From the NCBI GenBank assembly GCA_019694835.1, contig JAIBBE010000182.1, positions 1 through 64,000 of the forward strand: 64,000 nt of DNA. The letters are read 5' to 3'. Numbering within the stretch: position 1 is the stretch's first letter; each line of letters starts with the position of its first letter. The notes beneath the pieces were generated by a model. That model saw only the letters and a program-made list of their open reading frames with translations. It ran no database searches and had not been told where the DNA came from. This document shows, one piece after another, positions 50,184 to 59,575 of this stretch. The DNA comes from Fimbriimonadaceae bacterium (GTDB lineage Bacteria > Armatimonadota > Fimbriimonadia > Fimbriimonadales > Fimbriimonadaceae). The position numbers and the translations under genes are program-made.

Positions 50184-51536
50184 GTGATCACGGTCGTCGG
50201 TGGTGGATTTGCAGGTGTAGAGGCGGCATGGGCCATCGCCGCGCGGGGGGGCAAGGTCCGCCTTTACGAGATGCGGCCGAAACGCATGACCCCCGCCCAC
50301 AAGACCGGTCTCCTCGCTGAACTCGTCTGCTCGAACAGCTTCAAAAGCAAACTCCCGACCTCCCCGGCTGGTCAGTTGAAGGCGGAAATGGCCGCGCTGG
50401 GATCGCTCATCCTGCCCGTCGCCGAGGAGTGTTCGGTGCCGGGGGGGGAGGCGCTATGCGTGGACCGAGACTTGTTCGCCCAGGCGATCACGGCGCGAAT
50501 TGAGGCCGATCCGAACATCGAGGTTGTCCACGAGGAATTCACGCCTAGCCTGCGCCCCAACGGTCCCCTCATCCTGGCGACCGGCCCGCTGACGAGTCCT
50601 GACTTATCCGCCTGGCTCGCAGATCTGACGGGTCGGGAGCACCTCTACTTCTACGATGCGGTCAGCCCGGTCGTGGACGCCTCTACACTGGATCGCTCCA
50701 TCGTCTTCGCCCAAAGCCGGTACGACAAGGGCGGCGACGATTACCTCAATTGCCCGTTCGACCGTGACGAATACGAGGCCTTCGTCCGCGCCTTGGTTTC
50801 CGCCGAGCGCGCGCCGATCCACGCCTTCGAAGCCGACGCGCCCGAAAGTGCGACGGACCTCGAAGAGCGGCTGATCGAGAAGATCAAGTACTTCGCGGGC
50901 TGCACGCCGATTGAGGCCATTGCCGACAAAGGCGAGCGCTCGCTCGCGTTCGGCAACTTCAAGCCGGTTGGCCTCACCGACCCGCGAACCGGTCGCCGGC
51001 CTTATGCCGCACTGCAACTCCGCCCCGAAAACCGCGAAAAGACCCTCTACTCGCTCGTCGCCTGCCAGACCCGGCTGAAGTGGGGTGAGCAGAAGCGGGT
51101 GTTTCAGTTGGTGCCCGGACTCGGGAATGCCGACTTCGTCCGGTTTGGGGTGATTCACCGGAACACCTACATCGAGGCTCCCAAGGCCCTGCATCCCTGG
51201 CTCGAACTCCGGGAGCACCCTGGGATTTTCATAGCGGGGCAGCTTACGGGAGTCGAAGGATATGTCGAGAGCGCGGCGATGGGGATCTACGCGGGAATTT
51301 CAGCTTTGCGGTTGTCAGAAGGTCGCGAACCGGTAGCCCCGCCGCGCGCTTGCGCGTACGGTGGATTGGTCGCCCACCTTCAGGACGATACGCCGCGCGA
51401 GTTCGCGCCGATGAACATCAACTGGGGCCTGTTCCCAGAGCCCGGCGAACATACGCGTGACAAGGGAGTACGTCGGGCCGGGCAACTGGAAGCGGCTTCG
51501 GCGGCCCTTCGAGAGTGGGTGATGCAGCTCTGCTGA
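50184..51536 (+). CDS. trmFO: Folate-dependent tRNA (uracil-54-C5)-methyltransferase TrmFO
   Basis: 450 residues from a GTG at 50184, the start that begins at the FAD-binding strand (VITVVGGGFAGVEAAW). Family motifs include ELVCSNSFKSKL, TSPAGQLKAEM, FGNFKPVGLTDPRTGRR, RNTYIEAPKAL, GQLTGVEGYVESAAMG and NINWGLFPE. It methylates U54 to T54 in the T-loop of tRNA using methylenetetrahydrofolate and FAD, the alternative to SAM-dependent TrmA. An upstream in-frame ATG at 50145 adds 13 residues without family support. Confidence 0.94.
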   Translation: MITVVGGGFAGVEAAWAIAARGGKVRLYEMRPKRMTPAHKTGLLAELVCSNSFKSKLPTSPAGQLKAEMAALGSLILPVAEECSVPGGEALCVDRDLFAQAITARIEADPNIEVVHEEFTPSLRPNGPLILATGPLTSPDLSAWLADLTGREHLYFYDAVSPVVDASTLDRSIVFAQSRYDKGGDDYLNCPFDRDEYEAFVRALVSAERAPIHAFEADAPESATDLEERLIEKIKYFAGCTPIEAIADKGERSLAFGNFKPVGLTDPRTGRRPYAALQLRPENREKTLYSLVACQTRLKWGEQKRVFQLVPGLGNADFVRFGVIHRNTYIEAPKALHPWLELREHPGIFIAGQLTGVEGYVESAAMGIYAGISALRLSEGREPVAPPRACAYGGLVAHLQDDTPREFAPMNINWGLFPEPGEHTRDKGVRRAGQLEAASAALREWVMQLC

Positions 51537-51769
51537 GAGTTTGAGTTGAGTTTTGGTAAGTGAGTCTCCGGTACGACCGTGTCGTGTACCATAGACAACA
51601 GCGATGGAGCCAGAAGACTTGGATAAGGTCCCGACTAAGAACTCAGGCGAACGCAGATTCGACCCAGAACAGGGCCTCGCGGCCTTGAGACGAGGGGTGC
51701 AAAAGGCCCTCACCGCGAGCGCCGCACGGAGGGACCAGATTGGGTCAAATCAGCCTAGTGCGATTCCCA

Positions 51770-51798
51770 TTGGTAGCTCGCGCGAGGAATTGTATACT
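51770..51798 (+). promoter_or_regulatory. Promoter for a probably leaderless DUF433 gene
   Basis: TTGGTA (51770-51775), 17 bp, TATACT (51793-51798). The ATG at 51805 lies seven bases after the -10 box, about where transcription would begin, so the message would have little or no 5' leader. This is also the argument for that start codon. Confidence 0.55.
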
Positions 51799-51804
51799 GA
51801 GAGC

Positions 51805-52029
51805 ATGGACTATCGTTCGATTATCACGATGGAGCCTGGGAAGCGGAGTGGCAAGCCGTGTATCCGCGGCATGCGGGTGACCGTATCGGACGTCTTGGAC
51901 TATCTTGCTGCTGGACTTACTCCGCAAGAGATCGTCAAAGAGCTCCCTTACTTGACTGAGGAAGATATTCGTGCATGCCTCGCCTTTGCCGCTGATCGAG
52001 AGCGTCGCCTGATCGCTCCGATTCAGTGA
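51805..52029 (+). CDS. DUF433 small protein (antitoxin-like)
   Basis: 74 residues. DUF433 motifs are complete: MDYRSIITMEPGKRSGKPCIRGMRVTVSDVLDYLAAG (first half) and LPYLTEEDIRACLAFAADRE. Proteins of this family usually pair with a DUF5615 PIN-like toxin gene just downstream; none is present here, so it is an orphan or remnant. A longer in-frame start at 51604 would add 67 residues that do not look like the family, although the frame is open. The promoter at 51770-51798 supports the shorter form. Confidence 0.75.
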   Translation: MDYRSIITMEPGKRSGKPCIRGMRVTVSDVLDYLAAGLTPQEIVKELPYLTEEDIRACLAFAADRERRLIAPIQ

Positions 52030-52071
52030 AGCTGTGAATCGGTCGTTCAAGTCAATCTGGCAGATATAGAT

Positions 52072-53184
52072 TTACTGTGGCCTATCCTCCATGATGAATC
52101 GAAACGTCTTCGGATCGAGACCTGCAGCCTCCATGATTCGAACTGCCGAACGTTGATGGCCATTTGCACTGAAATGAAGTTCGACAAGGATGTTCGAATG
52201 AGGAGCCGAAAGGCGATGTGGTTCCCGCATCTTCGTGCTGATTTCAGAATCGACAACAGCAAGAAGCGGTGACTTTGCCCATTGACTTGAGAAGACTGGA
52301 AGCTCCAAGTTCCCAAAATCCAGTGCGTAGGTAGCAGCTAGGATTGAAAGCTGATTCCACTTGGTGGTCGGCACTGTATTACCATTAGGCAGAATAATTG
52401 CCTTGATCTTGCGGTGTGTGATGTCTGATTTGTCCACTTGACCGAGGCGAATCGCTTCACTCTGTTGCGCCGGCGTGGACGGCAGATCTCGGCTTTGATC
52501 GTCGAGCTTCTCACTTAGCTGTCGAGCTTCAACGTTACTTACGGGAATTCTGCTGGACGTTGGTGAGGCATAGTCTCGCCAAAACGCCACGACGTGCGTT
52601 GCATTAACGTTCGCCAGCCCCGAAACGGATCGCAGAACTCGTACTATGGCTTTGGTAACTTCGCTGTCGGGTCGTTCTAGCTGGCTCAGCAACACTGAGT
52701 AGAGCCTCTGATTACGGACGAAGTCTTCAAGCTTCCCCTGCTCTACTGAGGATTTGGAAAGCGCTTCGAGAAAACTAGCGGCAAGTTCGCCATCAAGATG
52801 TGCTCGGCAAGCAAGTTTGGCGTCGACCGTTCCCAAGATGTGGTTGTCATAGAGTCGCCATTCGCGACCGTTACTGAGAACCACCCAACGCATTCCCTGA
52901 GTATTGGCATAGTTAACTGCCTGAATCGCATGCCTATCGTCGAGGCCGACATCCCAAGCTTTCGCCTCAAGGAACCAGGTTTGGCTCTTGGCGTCTGGGA
53001 GGATCGTGTAGTCGGGCTTCTGCCCCGCATGATCTCGATCCTGTATTTTGATCTCCTGAAAGCCATAGCCCATCGCCCGAAGGAGAGGGTCAATGATCCG
53101 AAAGCAAGTTTCCTGTTCGTTTGTCGGCGGCGGCTTGGATGCGGCAAGCGCCGCCGCGACCGCACTGAGCAGTTCTTGACGCAT
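52072..53184 (-). CDS. PD-(D/E)XK nuclease-like protein, HsdR-N type
   Basis: 370 residues from the ATG at 53184. The N-terminal region (about 10-140) resembles the nuclease domain of type I restriction HsdR and related solitary proteins: FRIIDPLLRAMGY, KPDYTILPDAK, WFLEAKAWD (the D-then-ExK core) and VVLSNGREWRLYDN, the usual last strand. No helicase motor follows, and there is no modification or specificity gene beside it. The C-terminal part (about 250-370) is unlike anything I know. It looks AT-richer than its neighbours by eye. It could be a defence nuclease, a remnant of a restriction system, or a DNA-repair accessory. Confidence 0.75.
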   Translation of the reverse strand: MRQELLSAVAAALAASKPPPTNEQETCFRIIDPLLRAMGYGFQEIKIQDRDHAGQKPDYTILPDAKSQTWFLEAKAWDVGLDDRHAIQAVNYANTQGMRWVVLSNGREWRLYDNHILGTVDAKLACRAHLDGELAASFLEALSKSSVEQGKLEDFVRNQRLYSVLLSQLERPDSEVTKAIVRVLRSVSGLANVNATHVVAFWRDYASPTSSRIPVSNVEARQLSEKLDDQSRDLPSTPAQQSEAIRLGQVDKSDITHRKIKAIILPNGNTVPTTKWNQLSILAATYALDFGNLELPVFSSQWAKSPLLAVVDSEISTKMREPHRLSAPHSNILVELHFSANGHQRSAVRIMEAAGLDPKTFRFIMEDRPQ

Positions 53185-53264
53185 AGATGATGTATACCCC
53201 GTTGCTTCGGCTCGACCTTTAGAAGCTGGTCCTACTCCCCTCGCCTCGCCTGGAACCTCCTGGG

Positions 53265-53333
53265 TATAATTGGCGTTAGTTGAGTGTATAGGGCTCAAGT
53301 TGCTTGAGCGACTAGCCTAAGATATCGGAGGAG
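53265..53333 (+). promoter_or_regulatory. dnaK leader: -10 box, hairpin and ribosome site
   Basis: TATAAT at 53265-53270 lacks a good -35 partner. Within the likely 5' leader GCTCAAG-TTG-CTTGAGC (53293-53309) forms a 7-bp hairpin, and GGAGGAG (53327-53333) lies ten bases before the dnaK ATG. The hairpin is not the CIRCE operator sequence. Its role, if any, is unknown. Confidence 0.5.
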
Positions 53334-53343
53334 AAACAGATTT

Positions 53344-55245
53344 ATGGGACGAACAGTAGGAATCGACCTCGGCACGACCAATTCGGTCGTCGCGGTCATG
53401 GAAGGAGGCGAGCCGACCGTCATTGCGACGGCTGAAGGCACGCGCACGCTGCCGAGCGTAGTCGGATTCAAGAACAACGGCGAGCGACTCGTTGGCGTCA
53501 CCGCCAAGCGACAGGCCGTCGTCAACCCCGAGAACACGGTCAGCAGCATCAAGCGATTTATGGGCCATCGCCTCAGCGAGGTGAGCCAGGAAGCGGGGCG
53601 CGTGGCCTACAAGGTCAAGGCCGACAAGAAGGGCAACGCGGTGGTCAACATTCCGGCGGTCGATAAGGACTTCACCCCGGAAGAGATCAGCGCGATGATC
53701 CTGCAGAAGCTCAAAACGGACGCCGAGGCGTACCTGGGCGAGACGGTGGATCAGGCGGTCATCACCGTTCCTGCGTACTTCAACGACAGTCAACGCAAGG
53801 CGACCAAGGACGCGGGCGAGATCGCCGGCCTCAAGGTCCTGCGTATCATCAACGAGCCGACGGCGGCTTCGCTTGCCTACGGCCTCGACAAGAAGGCCAA
53901 TGAAACGATCCTCGTCTTCGACCTCGGCGGTGGCACCTTCGACGTGTCGATCCTCGATGTCGGCGAGGGTGTGTTTGAAGTCAAGGCCACGGCGGGCGAC
54001 AGCCACCTCGGCGGCGACGACTTCGACCAGAAGATCGTCGACTGGCTTGCTGGCGAGTTCAAAAAGGAGCAGGGCATCGACTTGCTTCAGCAAAAGGACG
54101 CCCTCCAGCGGCTTCGCGAGGCAGCCGAGCGCGCCAAGATCGAGCTCAGCAGCCAGGTCAGCACACAAATCAACCTGCCGTACATCACGGCGGTCGACAA
54201 TCAGCCGAAGCACCTTGACCTCACCCTCACTCGGGCGAAGTTCGAAGAGCTTTGCAAGGACTTGATGGACCGGATCAAGAAGCCATTCGAGACGGCCCTC
54301 GCCGACGCGAAGCTCAAGCCGAACCAGCTTGATGAGGTCATCCTTGTCGGTGGTTCGACGCGTATTCCGATGGTCCAGGAACTGGTCAAAAAGCTCACGA
54401 ACAAGGAGCCGAACCGCTCGGTCAACCCGGATGAGGTCGTCGCGGTCGGTGCTGCCATTCAGGCGGGCGTGTTGGGTGGCGAAGTTAAGAACATCGTCCT
54501 TCTCGACGTGACCCCGCTTTCGTTGGGCGTCGAGACGCAGGGCGGCATCTTTGACAAGATCATCGAGCGAAACACGACGATCCCGACCAAGAAGAGCCGG
54601 GTCTACACGACCGCTGCCGACAACCAGCCGGAAGTGGAGATCCACATCCTGCAGGGCGAGCGGCCGCTGGCTCGCGACAACAAGAGCCTCGGCAAGTTCC
54701 ACCTGGCCGGAATCCCGCCTGCGCCTGCACGCGTGCCGCAGATCGAGGTGACGTTCGACATCGACGCGAACGGCATCCTGCAGGTCAGCGCTCAGGACAA
54801 GGGCACCGGGAACCAGCAGAAGATCACGATCACCGGCTCGGGCAGCTTGGGTAAGGACGAGATCGAGCGCATGGTTCGCGAAGCCGAAGCCAATGCCGAA
54901 GCAGACCGCCTCGCGCAGGAGCTTCAGGAACTGAAGAACAAGTCCGAGCAGCTTTGCTACAGCGTCGAAAAGACGGTGCGAGAGTTGGGCGACAAGGTCA
55001 CCGAAGCCGAGAAGACCCGGATCGAAGACAAAGTCCGTGTCTTGCGGCAAGCGCTCGGTGGCGAAGACAGCGACGCCATCCAGACTGCGTTCAACGACCT
55101 TGAGAGCGAGAGCCACCAGCTTGCCGAGCAGCTCTACAAGAGCGCTGGCGGCGACCAGCCTGAGGAAGGCGAGAAGGTCGGTGCCGGAGTCGGCGCGCAG
55201 GGCGGCGATGATGTGATCGACGCCGAGTTCAAAGAAGAAAAGTAG
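53344..55245 (+). CDS. dnaK: Chaperone protein DnaK (Hsp70)
   Basis: 633 residues, complete. ATPase domain signatures: [36 protein letters not shown] and [17 protein letters not shown]. The linker [11 protein letters not shown] and substrate-binding beta domain ([15 protein letters not shown], with [17 protein letters not shown]) follow, then the helical lid. The C-terminus ends [12 protein letters not shown], the usual DnaK tail for co-chaperone contacts. It refolds and protects proteins with DnaJ and GrpE, neither of which is adjacent. Confidence 0.97.
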   Translation: MGRTVGIDLGTTNSVVAVMEGGEPTVIATAEGTRTLPSVVGFKNNGERLVGVTAKRQAVVNPENTVSSIKRFMGHRLSEVSQEAGRVAYKVKADKKGNAVVNIPAVDKDFTPEEISAMILQKLKTDAEAYLGETVDQAVITVPAYFNDSQRKATKDAGEIAGLKVLRIINEPTAASLAYGLDKKANETILVFDLGGGTFDVSILDVGEGVFEVKATAGDSHLGGDDFDQKIVDWLAGEFKKEQGIDLLQQKDALQRLREAAERAKIELSSQVSTQINLPYITAVDNQPKHLDLTLTRAKFEELCKDLMDRIKKPFETALADAKLKPNQLDEVILVGGSTRIPMVQELVKKLTNKEPNRSVNPDEVVAVGAAIQAGVLGGEVKNIVLLDVTPLSLGVETQGGIFDKIIERNTTIPTKKSRVYTTAADNQPEVEIHILQGERPLARDNKSLGKFHLAGIPPAPARVPQIEVTFDIDANGILQVSAQDKGTGNQQKITITGSGSLGKDEIERMVREAEANAEADRLAQELQELKNKSEQLCYSVEKTVRELGDKVTEAEKTRIEDKVRVLRQALGGEDSDAIQTAFNDLESESHQLAEQLYKSAGGDQPEEGEKVGAGVGAQGGDDVIDAEFKEEK

Positions 55246-55330
55246 CCGGCAACGTGGCGCGGCCATCCCGCCCGCGCTGCCCCTTACTCCTCATTCGGGG
55301 TCACCATTCTCCATAGATGGTGGCCCCGAA
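55245..55330. terminator. R7 repeat followed by hairpin after dnaK
   Basis: R7 copy at 55245-55281 (shares GTGGCGCGGCCNTCCCGCCC with 22414-22446), directly after the dnaK stop. Then TTCGGGG-TCACCAT (55294-55307) pairs with ATGGTGG-CCCCGAA (55317-55330), a 14-bp stem with no U tract. The rest of the 219-bp gap to the next gene shows no clear promoter. Confidence 0.6.
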
Positions 55331-55464
55331 CCTATTTGGGTTCTGACGAATGGGAGGCAAGGCATCTGACGAAAGACAGGGTTTTTGAGGGCTGAATATG
55401 TTGTAGATTCCTCCCATCACCGGCGTTCGTCGTCAGTCGAATCGATCGGTTACAGGAGGACTTC

Positions 55465-57222
55465 GTGAAACTTGCCAGCCTTTTTGCCTTCACCCTGGCC
55501 GCCGGAATGGCTTACGGAACCGTTTACAGCAACGGTCCCGTAAGCGACGGCGTCAACGCCAGCAATCAACCCATTTCGCAACTCTTTGCCCCTGCCTCGA
55601 TCTTTGGTGCGGGGCATCAAATCACCGCCAACAACGCCCTGGCCGAGAACTTCACCGTGACGGGAGCCGGATGGACCGTCTCTCGCTTCTCGTTCTTTGC
55701 CTACCAAACGGGTGCAGTTGGATTCACATTTACTGGTGCCAACGTCGAGATCGTGACGGGAAGTGATCCCAATGCAGGATCGTCGGTCTACAGTGTCGCG
55801 AATGCTGCCGTCGCGAATGGCGGATTCGTCGCTTACCGAGTTACGTCAACTGTACCGGATGTTACCAATCGTCCCATCTACCGGATTGATGTCTTCGTGA
55901 ACAATCTATCGCTTGCTCCAGGCAACTACATGGTGAAATGGAGCATAGGCGGTTCGCTTACCTCGGGACCTTGGGCTCCGCCCGTTGCACCTTTTGTCGC
56001 CGGTAACGCTTATCAATCAATCTCGGGTGGGGTCTACAATCCACTTATTGACACGGGGAACAACCTGAACCTAGAAATGCCATTCGAGGTTGAGTACTTG
56101 CCGGTCGCCAGCAACGGTCATTTGTACGCAGTCGATAGCAGCAGAGCCTTGTACGAACTCGATATGAACACAGGTGCGAGAACCTCCATTGGAACAGTGT
56201 CCGCCAACGCTGGTACTACCGGTGGTCTGGCTTTCGCAAATTCGACGCGAACGATCTACTTGACTTCCACTGGAAACGACTCGCTCTACACACTTGATCT
56301 CTCGACAGGCACGGCAACGTTAGTCGGGGCCTATGGCGATGCCAGTGTCGTGATGCATGGCATAGAGTGGGATGATCGATCCGGCATCCTGTATGGCGAG
56401 TCTCAGCACAACACCGGTCTCTATACGCTAAACACTTCGACTGGACTCGCTACCTTGATCGGCTCGTCGGGACTCTCGTCCTTCCAGAACCTCGGGTATG
56501 ACCTGCGAAGCAATACCATGTATTGCACGAGCAGCGGAAACGACAGCCTCTATATCATGGATCGAACCACAGGGCTTGCAACTTTAGTCGGACCTCTCAA
56601 TGGTCCAACGAATCCGAACGGCCTTGCCTACAACTGGATAACGGACACCTTGTACTTGGTGGATAACACTACGGACAATCTGTACACGATTAACCGCACG
56701 ACAGGACAAGCGACGGTAGTTGGGAGCATGGGCGCCAGCAACATTCTTGGCCTCGTGTTCATTGCCCCCGCACGATTGGCCGGACGTATTGGTCTGGAAG
56801 ATTGGACGGGTCCGCTTGCTGGCCGAGAGGTCGAGTTCAGCATCTACCCGGCTGGCGGTGGCTCACTCGTCGATTACTACGTCGGCACTCTCGACAGCTT
56901 GGGCCGGTTCTGGATTCCCACGAATGTCGGGCCAGGAGCGTATGATATTTACGCGAAGGCGAGCCACTGGCTTCAAAAGCGCAGGGCGAATGTGAACATC
57001 ACTGCGGCGGGGGCGTCGGGTGTGAACTTCAGTCTGGTCAACGGCGACATCGATGACGATAATGAAGTTGGTATTGGTGACTATTCGCGACTGTCGACCT
57101 CATACAACCTGGCAGTCGGTGATCCGGGCTACGATGTCGAAGCAGACCTCAACGGCGATGATGCCGTCGACATCGCCGACTACTCGATCCTCTCGTCCAA
57201 TTATGGACTTGCTGGAGACTAG
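55465..57222 (+). CDS. Secreted propeller protein with dockerin-like C-terminus
   Basis: 585 residues from a GTG at 55465, with AGGAGGA upstream. Signal peptide MKLASLFAFTLAAGMAYG. The N-terminal domain (about 20-210) is a beta-rich module of unknown kind. A propeller of six-plus DSLYTLDLSTGTATLVG-type blades follows (about 215-435). A small carbohydrate-binding-like domain and a C-terminal pair of calcium loops, DIDDDNEVGIGDYS and DLNGDDAVDIADYS, complete it. Such loops are dockerin type I-like. No cohesin is in the window, and in this kind of bacterium the tail is more likely a calcium-binding or sorting module. Probable cargo of the secretion system. Confidence 0.83.
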   Translation: MKLASLFAFTLAAGMAYGTVYSNGPVSDGVNASNQPISQLFAPASIFGAGHQITANNALAENFTVTGAGWTVSRFSFFAYQTGAVGFTFTGANVEIVTGSDPNAGSSVYSVANAAVANGGFVAYRVTSTVPDVTNRPIYRIDVFVNNLSLAPGNYMVKWSIGGSLTSGPWAPPVAPFVAGNAYQSISGGVYNPLIDTGNNLNLEMPFEVEYLPVASNGHLYAVDSSRALYELDMNTGARTSIGTVSANAGTTGGLAFANSTRTIYLTSTGNDSLYTLDLSTGTATLVGAYGDASVVMHGIEWDDRSGILYGESQHNTGLYTLNTSTGLATLIGSSGLSSFQNLGYDLRSNTMYCTSSGNDSLYIMDRTTGLATLVGPLNGPTNPNGLAYNWITDTLYLVDNTTDNLYTINRTTGQATVVGSMGASNILGLVFIAPARLAGRIGLEDWTGPLAGREVEFSIYPAGGGSLVDYYVGTLDSLGRFWIPTNVGPGAYDIYAKASHWLQKRRANVNITAAGASGVNFSLVNGDIDDDNEVGIGDYSRLSTSYNLAVGDPGYDVEADLNGDDAVDIADYSILSSNYGLAGD

Positions 57223-58494
57223 TTAGTCTCGCTTGTAGCCGGGCCGGTTCGGCTGGCCGCGCACGGCGTTGGGAGGAGGAGCACCAGTCCCTGGGGGTGG
57301 TGCTCCTCCACTTGGCGGGGGTGCCGCGGTTGTGGCCCCGATCGTGCCTTGACCGTACGCATTCGAGCCCGGAATGACCGGCCCCTGGCCAGCCTGTGGC
57401 GTCGCTGGTCCTTGCGGTTGGGCGGCAGCGGCGAGTTGAAGCAATCGCATGAACTCGCCGGGATCTTTCGCTTTCACTTTCGCATCTTCCGGATTCACCA
57501 GACCACGCTCAACGAGTTTGACGAGCGATTGGTCGAGAGTTTGCATTTTCTGCTTGGCACCCGTTTGGATGATCGAGCCAATCTGATAACTCTTGTTTTC
57601 ACGAATTAGATTGCGAATGGCGCTGGTAGCGTTGAGGACCTCGAAGGCAGCGATTCGCCCTCGTCCATCTTTGCGCTTGACGAGGGTTTGCGAAACGACG
57701 CCGACGAGGTTCACCGATAGCTGCATGCGAACCTGCTGTTGCTGCGTAATAGGGAAGACGTCAATGATGCGGTCCACGGTTTGAACGGCATCCACTGTAT
57801 GCAGGGTCGCAAACACGAGGTGGCCGGTTTCAGCAGCGGTAATAGCGAGATGGATCGTCTCCAAATCGCGCATTTCACCGATCAGGATGACGTCGGGATC
57901 TTGTCGAAGGACGTGCTTTAGGGCGTTTGCAAAGGCAAGCGTGTCTTCACCTAATTCTCGCTGATTGAGAAGAGCAACGTGATCATCGTGTACGAACTCC
58001 GTCGGGTCTTCAACCGTGATGATGTGAACCTGGTGATTTCGATTGATCTTATCGATCATCGCTGCCAGGGTGGTCGATTTGCCCGACCCGGCCGGTCCGG
58101 TGACAAGCACGAGGCCGCGCGGTCGCTCTACGAAGTCGTAGGTAGCCGGAGGAAGCTGCAGTTCCTCCATCGTGGCAATCTCATAAGGAATGACACGGAA
58201 CGCCGCTTGGATGTGATGTCTCTGCTGGTAGAGGTTGCCACGGAAGCGGGAGACACCAACGACTTCATGGCTGAAGTCGAGTTCGAGCTCCTTGTCAAAT
58301 CGATCGAGTTGCTCCTGCTTGAGGATGCCGTGCAAGGCCTGCCGAAATTCTTCGGAGTTGAAGGTCGGCGCGTCGGTAACCTCCTTGAGGTCACCGAGCA
58401 CACGCATGTAGATCTTGCCCGTGTCGGTCTTGAAGTGGAGGTCCGAACCTCCCTCTCGAACGCATCGGCGCAAGAGTTCGTTAATTTGCTCCAA
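57223..58494 (-). CDS. pilT: PilT-type retraction ATPase with proline-rich tail
   Basis: 423 residues. PilT signatures: Walker A GPAGSGKSTTLAAMI, Asp box TVEDPTEFVHDD, Walker B DVILIGEMRDLETI, His box GHLVFATLHTVDAVQTVDR and the retraction motif AIRNLIRENK. Canonical PilT ends soon after; here a tail of about 70 residues rich in P, G, A and Q (for example AAPPPSGGAPPPGTGAPPP) is added. It should disassemble pilus subunits at the inner membrane. It is the last of three tandem copies; its start overlaps the stop of the preceding copy by 14 bp. Confidence 0.93.
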   Translation of the reverse strand: MEQINELLRRCVREGGSDLHFKTDTGKIYMRVLGDLKEVTDAPTFNSEEFRQALHGILKQEQLDRFDKELELDFSHEVVGVSRFRGNLYQQRHHIQAAFRVIPYEIATMEELQLPPATYDFVERPRGLVLVTGPAGSGKSTTLAAMIDKINRNHQVHIITVEDPTEFVHDDHVALLNQRELGEDTLAFANALKHVLRQDPDVILIGEMRDLETIHLAITAAETGHLVFATLHTVDAVQTVDRIIDVFPITQQQQVRMQLSVNLVGVVSQTLVKRKDGRGRIAAFEVLNATSAIRNLIRENKSYQIGSIIQTGAKQKMQTLDQSLVKLVERGLVNPEDAKVKAKDPGEFMRLLQLAAAAQPQGPATPQAGQGPVIPGSNAYGQGTIGATTAAPPPSGGAPPPGTGAPPPNAVRGQPNRPGYKRD

Positions 58495-59572
58495 CCGGTG
58501 CCTCCACTAATCCCATATTGGTCGCGCGACGGACGAAGTCTTGAGGGTTGCTGCATCGACTGAGCGCCATTTCGTACTCGATCTTTCCTTCTTTGCAAAG
58601 TTTGAGCAGGCTGCCATCGAGGGTGACCATCCCCAATTCGCCGCCGGTCTGAATGTCCAAGTAAAGCTGGTGGGTCTTTCCGTCGCGAATAAGGGTGCGG
58701 ATGGAAGGAGTCGCCACCATGACTTCGAATGCGGCAACGCGGCCCGTCCCGTCTTTGGTGGGCATGAGCGATTGGGAAATGACCGACTGTATCGTAACGC
58801 TGAGCTGAGTTCGAATCTGCGCCTGCTGTTCGGGAGAGAAGACGTCCACGATGCGGTCAATCGTCTGGGCTGCGTCTACGGTATGAAGCGTGGAAAACAC
58901 CAAGTGTCCGGTCTCGGCCGCGGTAATGGCAAGCTGAATCGTCTCGAGGTCGCGCATTTCACCGACAAGAATGACGTCCGGATTTTGACGCATAACGTGC
59001 TTGAGAGCGTCGGCGAACGAGTGCGTGTCCGTCCCGAGTTCGCGCTGATTGATAATGGACTTGATATCTTGGTGCACATATTCGATCGGATCCTCGATCG
59101 TCATGATGTGCTCACGAACGTGGGTGTTGATGTGATGGATCATCGCCGCGAGCGATGTCGATTTGCCCGAACCCGTTGGTCCGGTAACGATGATCAACCC
59201 GCGCGGCAACAGAGCGAGCTGTTTCGTGACCTGCGGCATCTCGAGTTCATCGATGGTGCGAATCTTATAGGGGATGACACGAAAGACGGCGCCAATATGG
59301 CCGCGCTGCCAATACATGTTCACACGGAATCGTGCGAGTCCCTTTACGAAGTACGACAGGTCGAGTTCTTTGTACTCGTAGAGTTTTTGCTTGCGCTCCT
59401 CGGTCAGGATTCCGAGGAGGAAACTCGTCAACTGCTCGGCTGAGAACACCGGGTAGTCGGTACGGATGATATCGCCACGGATGCGCATCATCGGTGGGTT
59501 GTTCGCCTTGAGATGCAGGTCGCTCGCATCGCGAGCGACCAGATCTCGGAGCAGTTCGTCGATTTGGACCAT
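58481..59572 (-). CDS. PilT paralogue (second of three)
   Basis: 363 residues with Walker A GPTGSGKSTSLAAMI, Asp box TIEDPIEYVHQD, Walker B DVILVGEMRDLETI, His box GHLVFSTLHTVDAAQT and a changed retraction motif (SIRTLIRDGK where PilT has AIRNLIRE). Length is normal for PilT or PilU. Pilus-retraction motors can act as mixed pairs (PilT with PilU), so this may be a partner rather than a spare. It lies three bases downstream of the first paralogue and overlaps the next. Confidence 0.92.
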   Translation of the reverse strand: MVQIDELLRDLVARDASDLHLKANNPPMMRIRGDIIRTDYPVFSAEQLTSFLLGILTEERKQKLYEYKELDLSYFVKGLARFRVNMYWQRGHIGAVFRVIPYKIRTIDELEMPQVTKQLALLPRGLIIVTGPTGSGKSTSLAAMIHHINTHVREHIMTIEDPIEYVHQDIKSIINQRELGTDTHSFADALKHVMRQNPDVILVGEMRDLETIQLAITAAETGHLVFSTLHTVDAAQTIDRIVDVFSPEQQAQIRTQLSVTIQSVISQSLMPTKDGTGRVAAFEVMVATPSIRTLIRDGKTHQLYLDIQTGGELGMVTLDGSLLKLCKEGKIEYEMALSRCSNPQDFVRRATNMGLVEAPVGAN

Positions 59573-59575
59573 GGC

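Noticed and set aside
51604..51804. N-terminal 67-residue extension of the DUF433 protein
   Set aside because: The frame is open, but the residues do not match the family and a well-spaced promoter lies inside this stretch, favouring the start at 51805. It is not excluded that a separate small gene lies here.
53317..55266. 649-residue open frame antisense to dnaK
   Set aside because: It is the GC-driven shadow of a highly conserved gene; its composition (strings of L, D, V, R and A) is not protein-like and dnaK motifs are complete on the other strand.
57061..57222. True cellulosome dockerin
   Set aside because: Two calcium loops are present, but there is no cohesin or scaffoldin in the window; a generic dockerin-like calcium module is the safer call.
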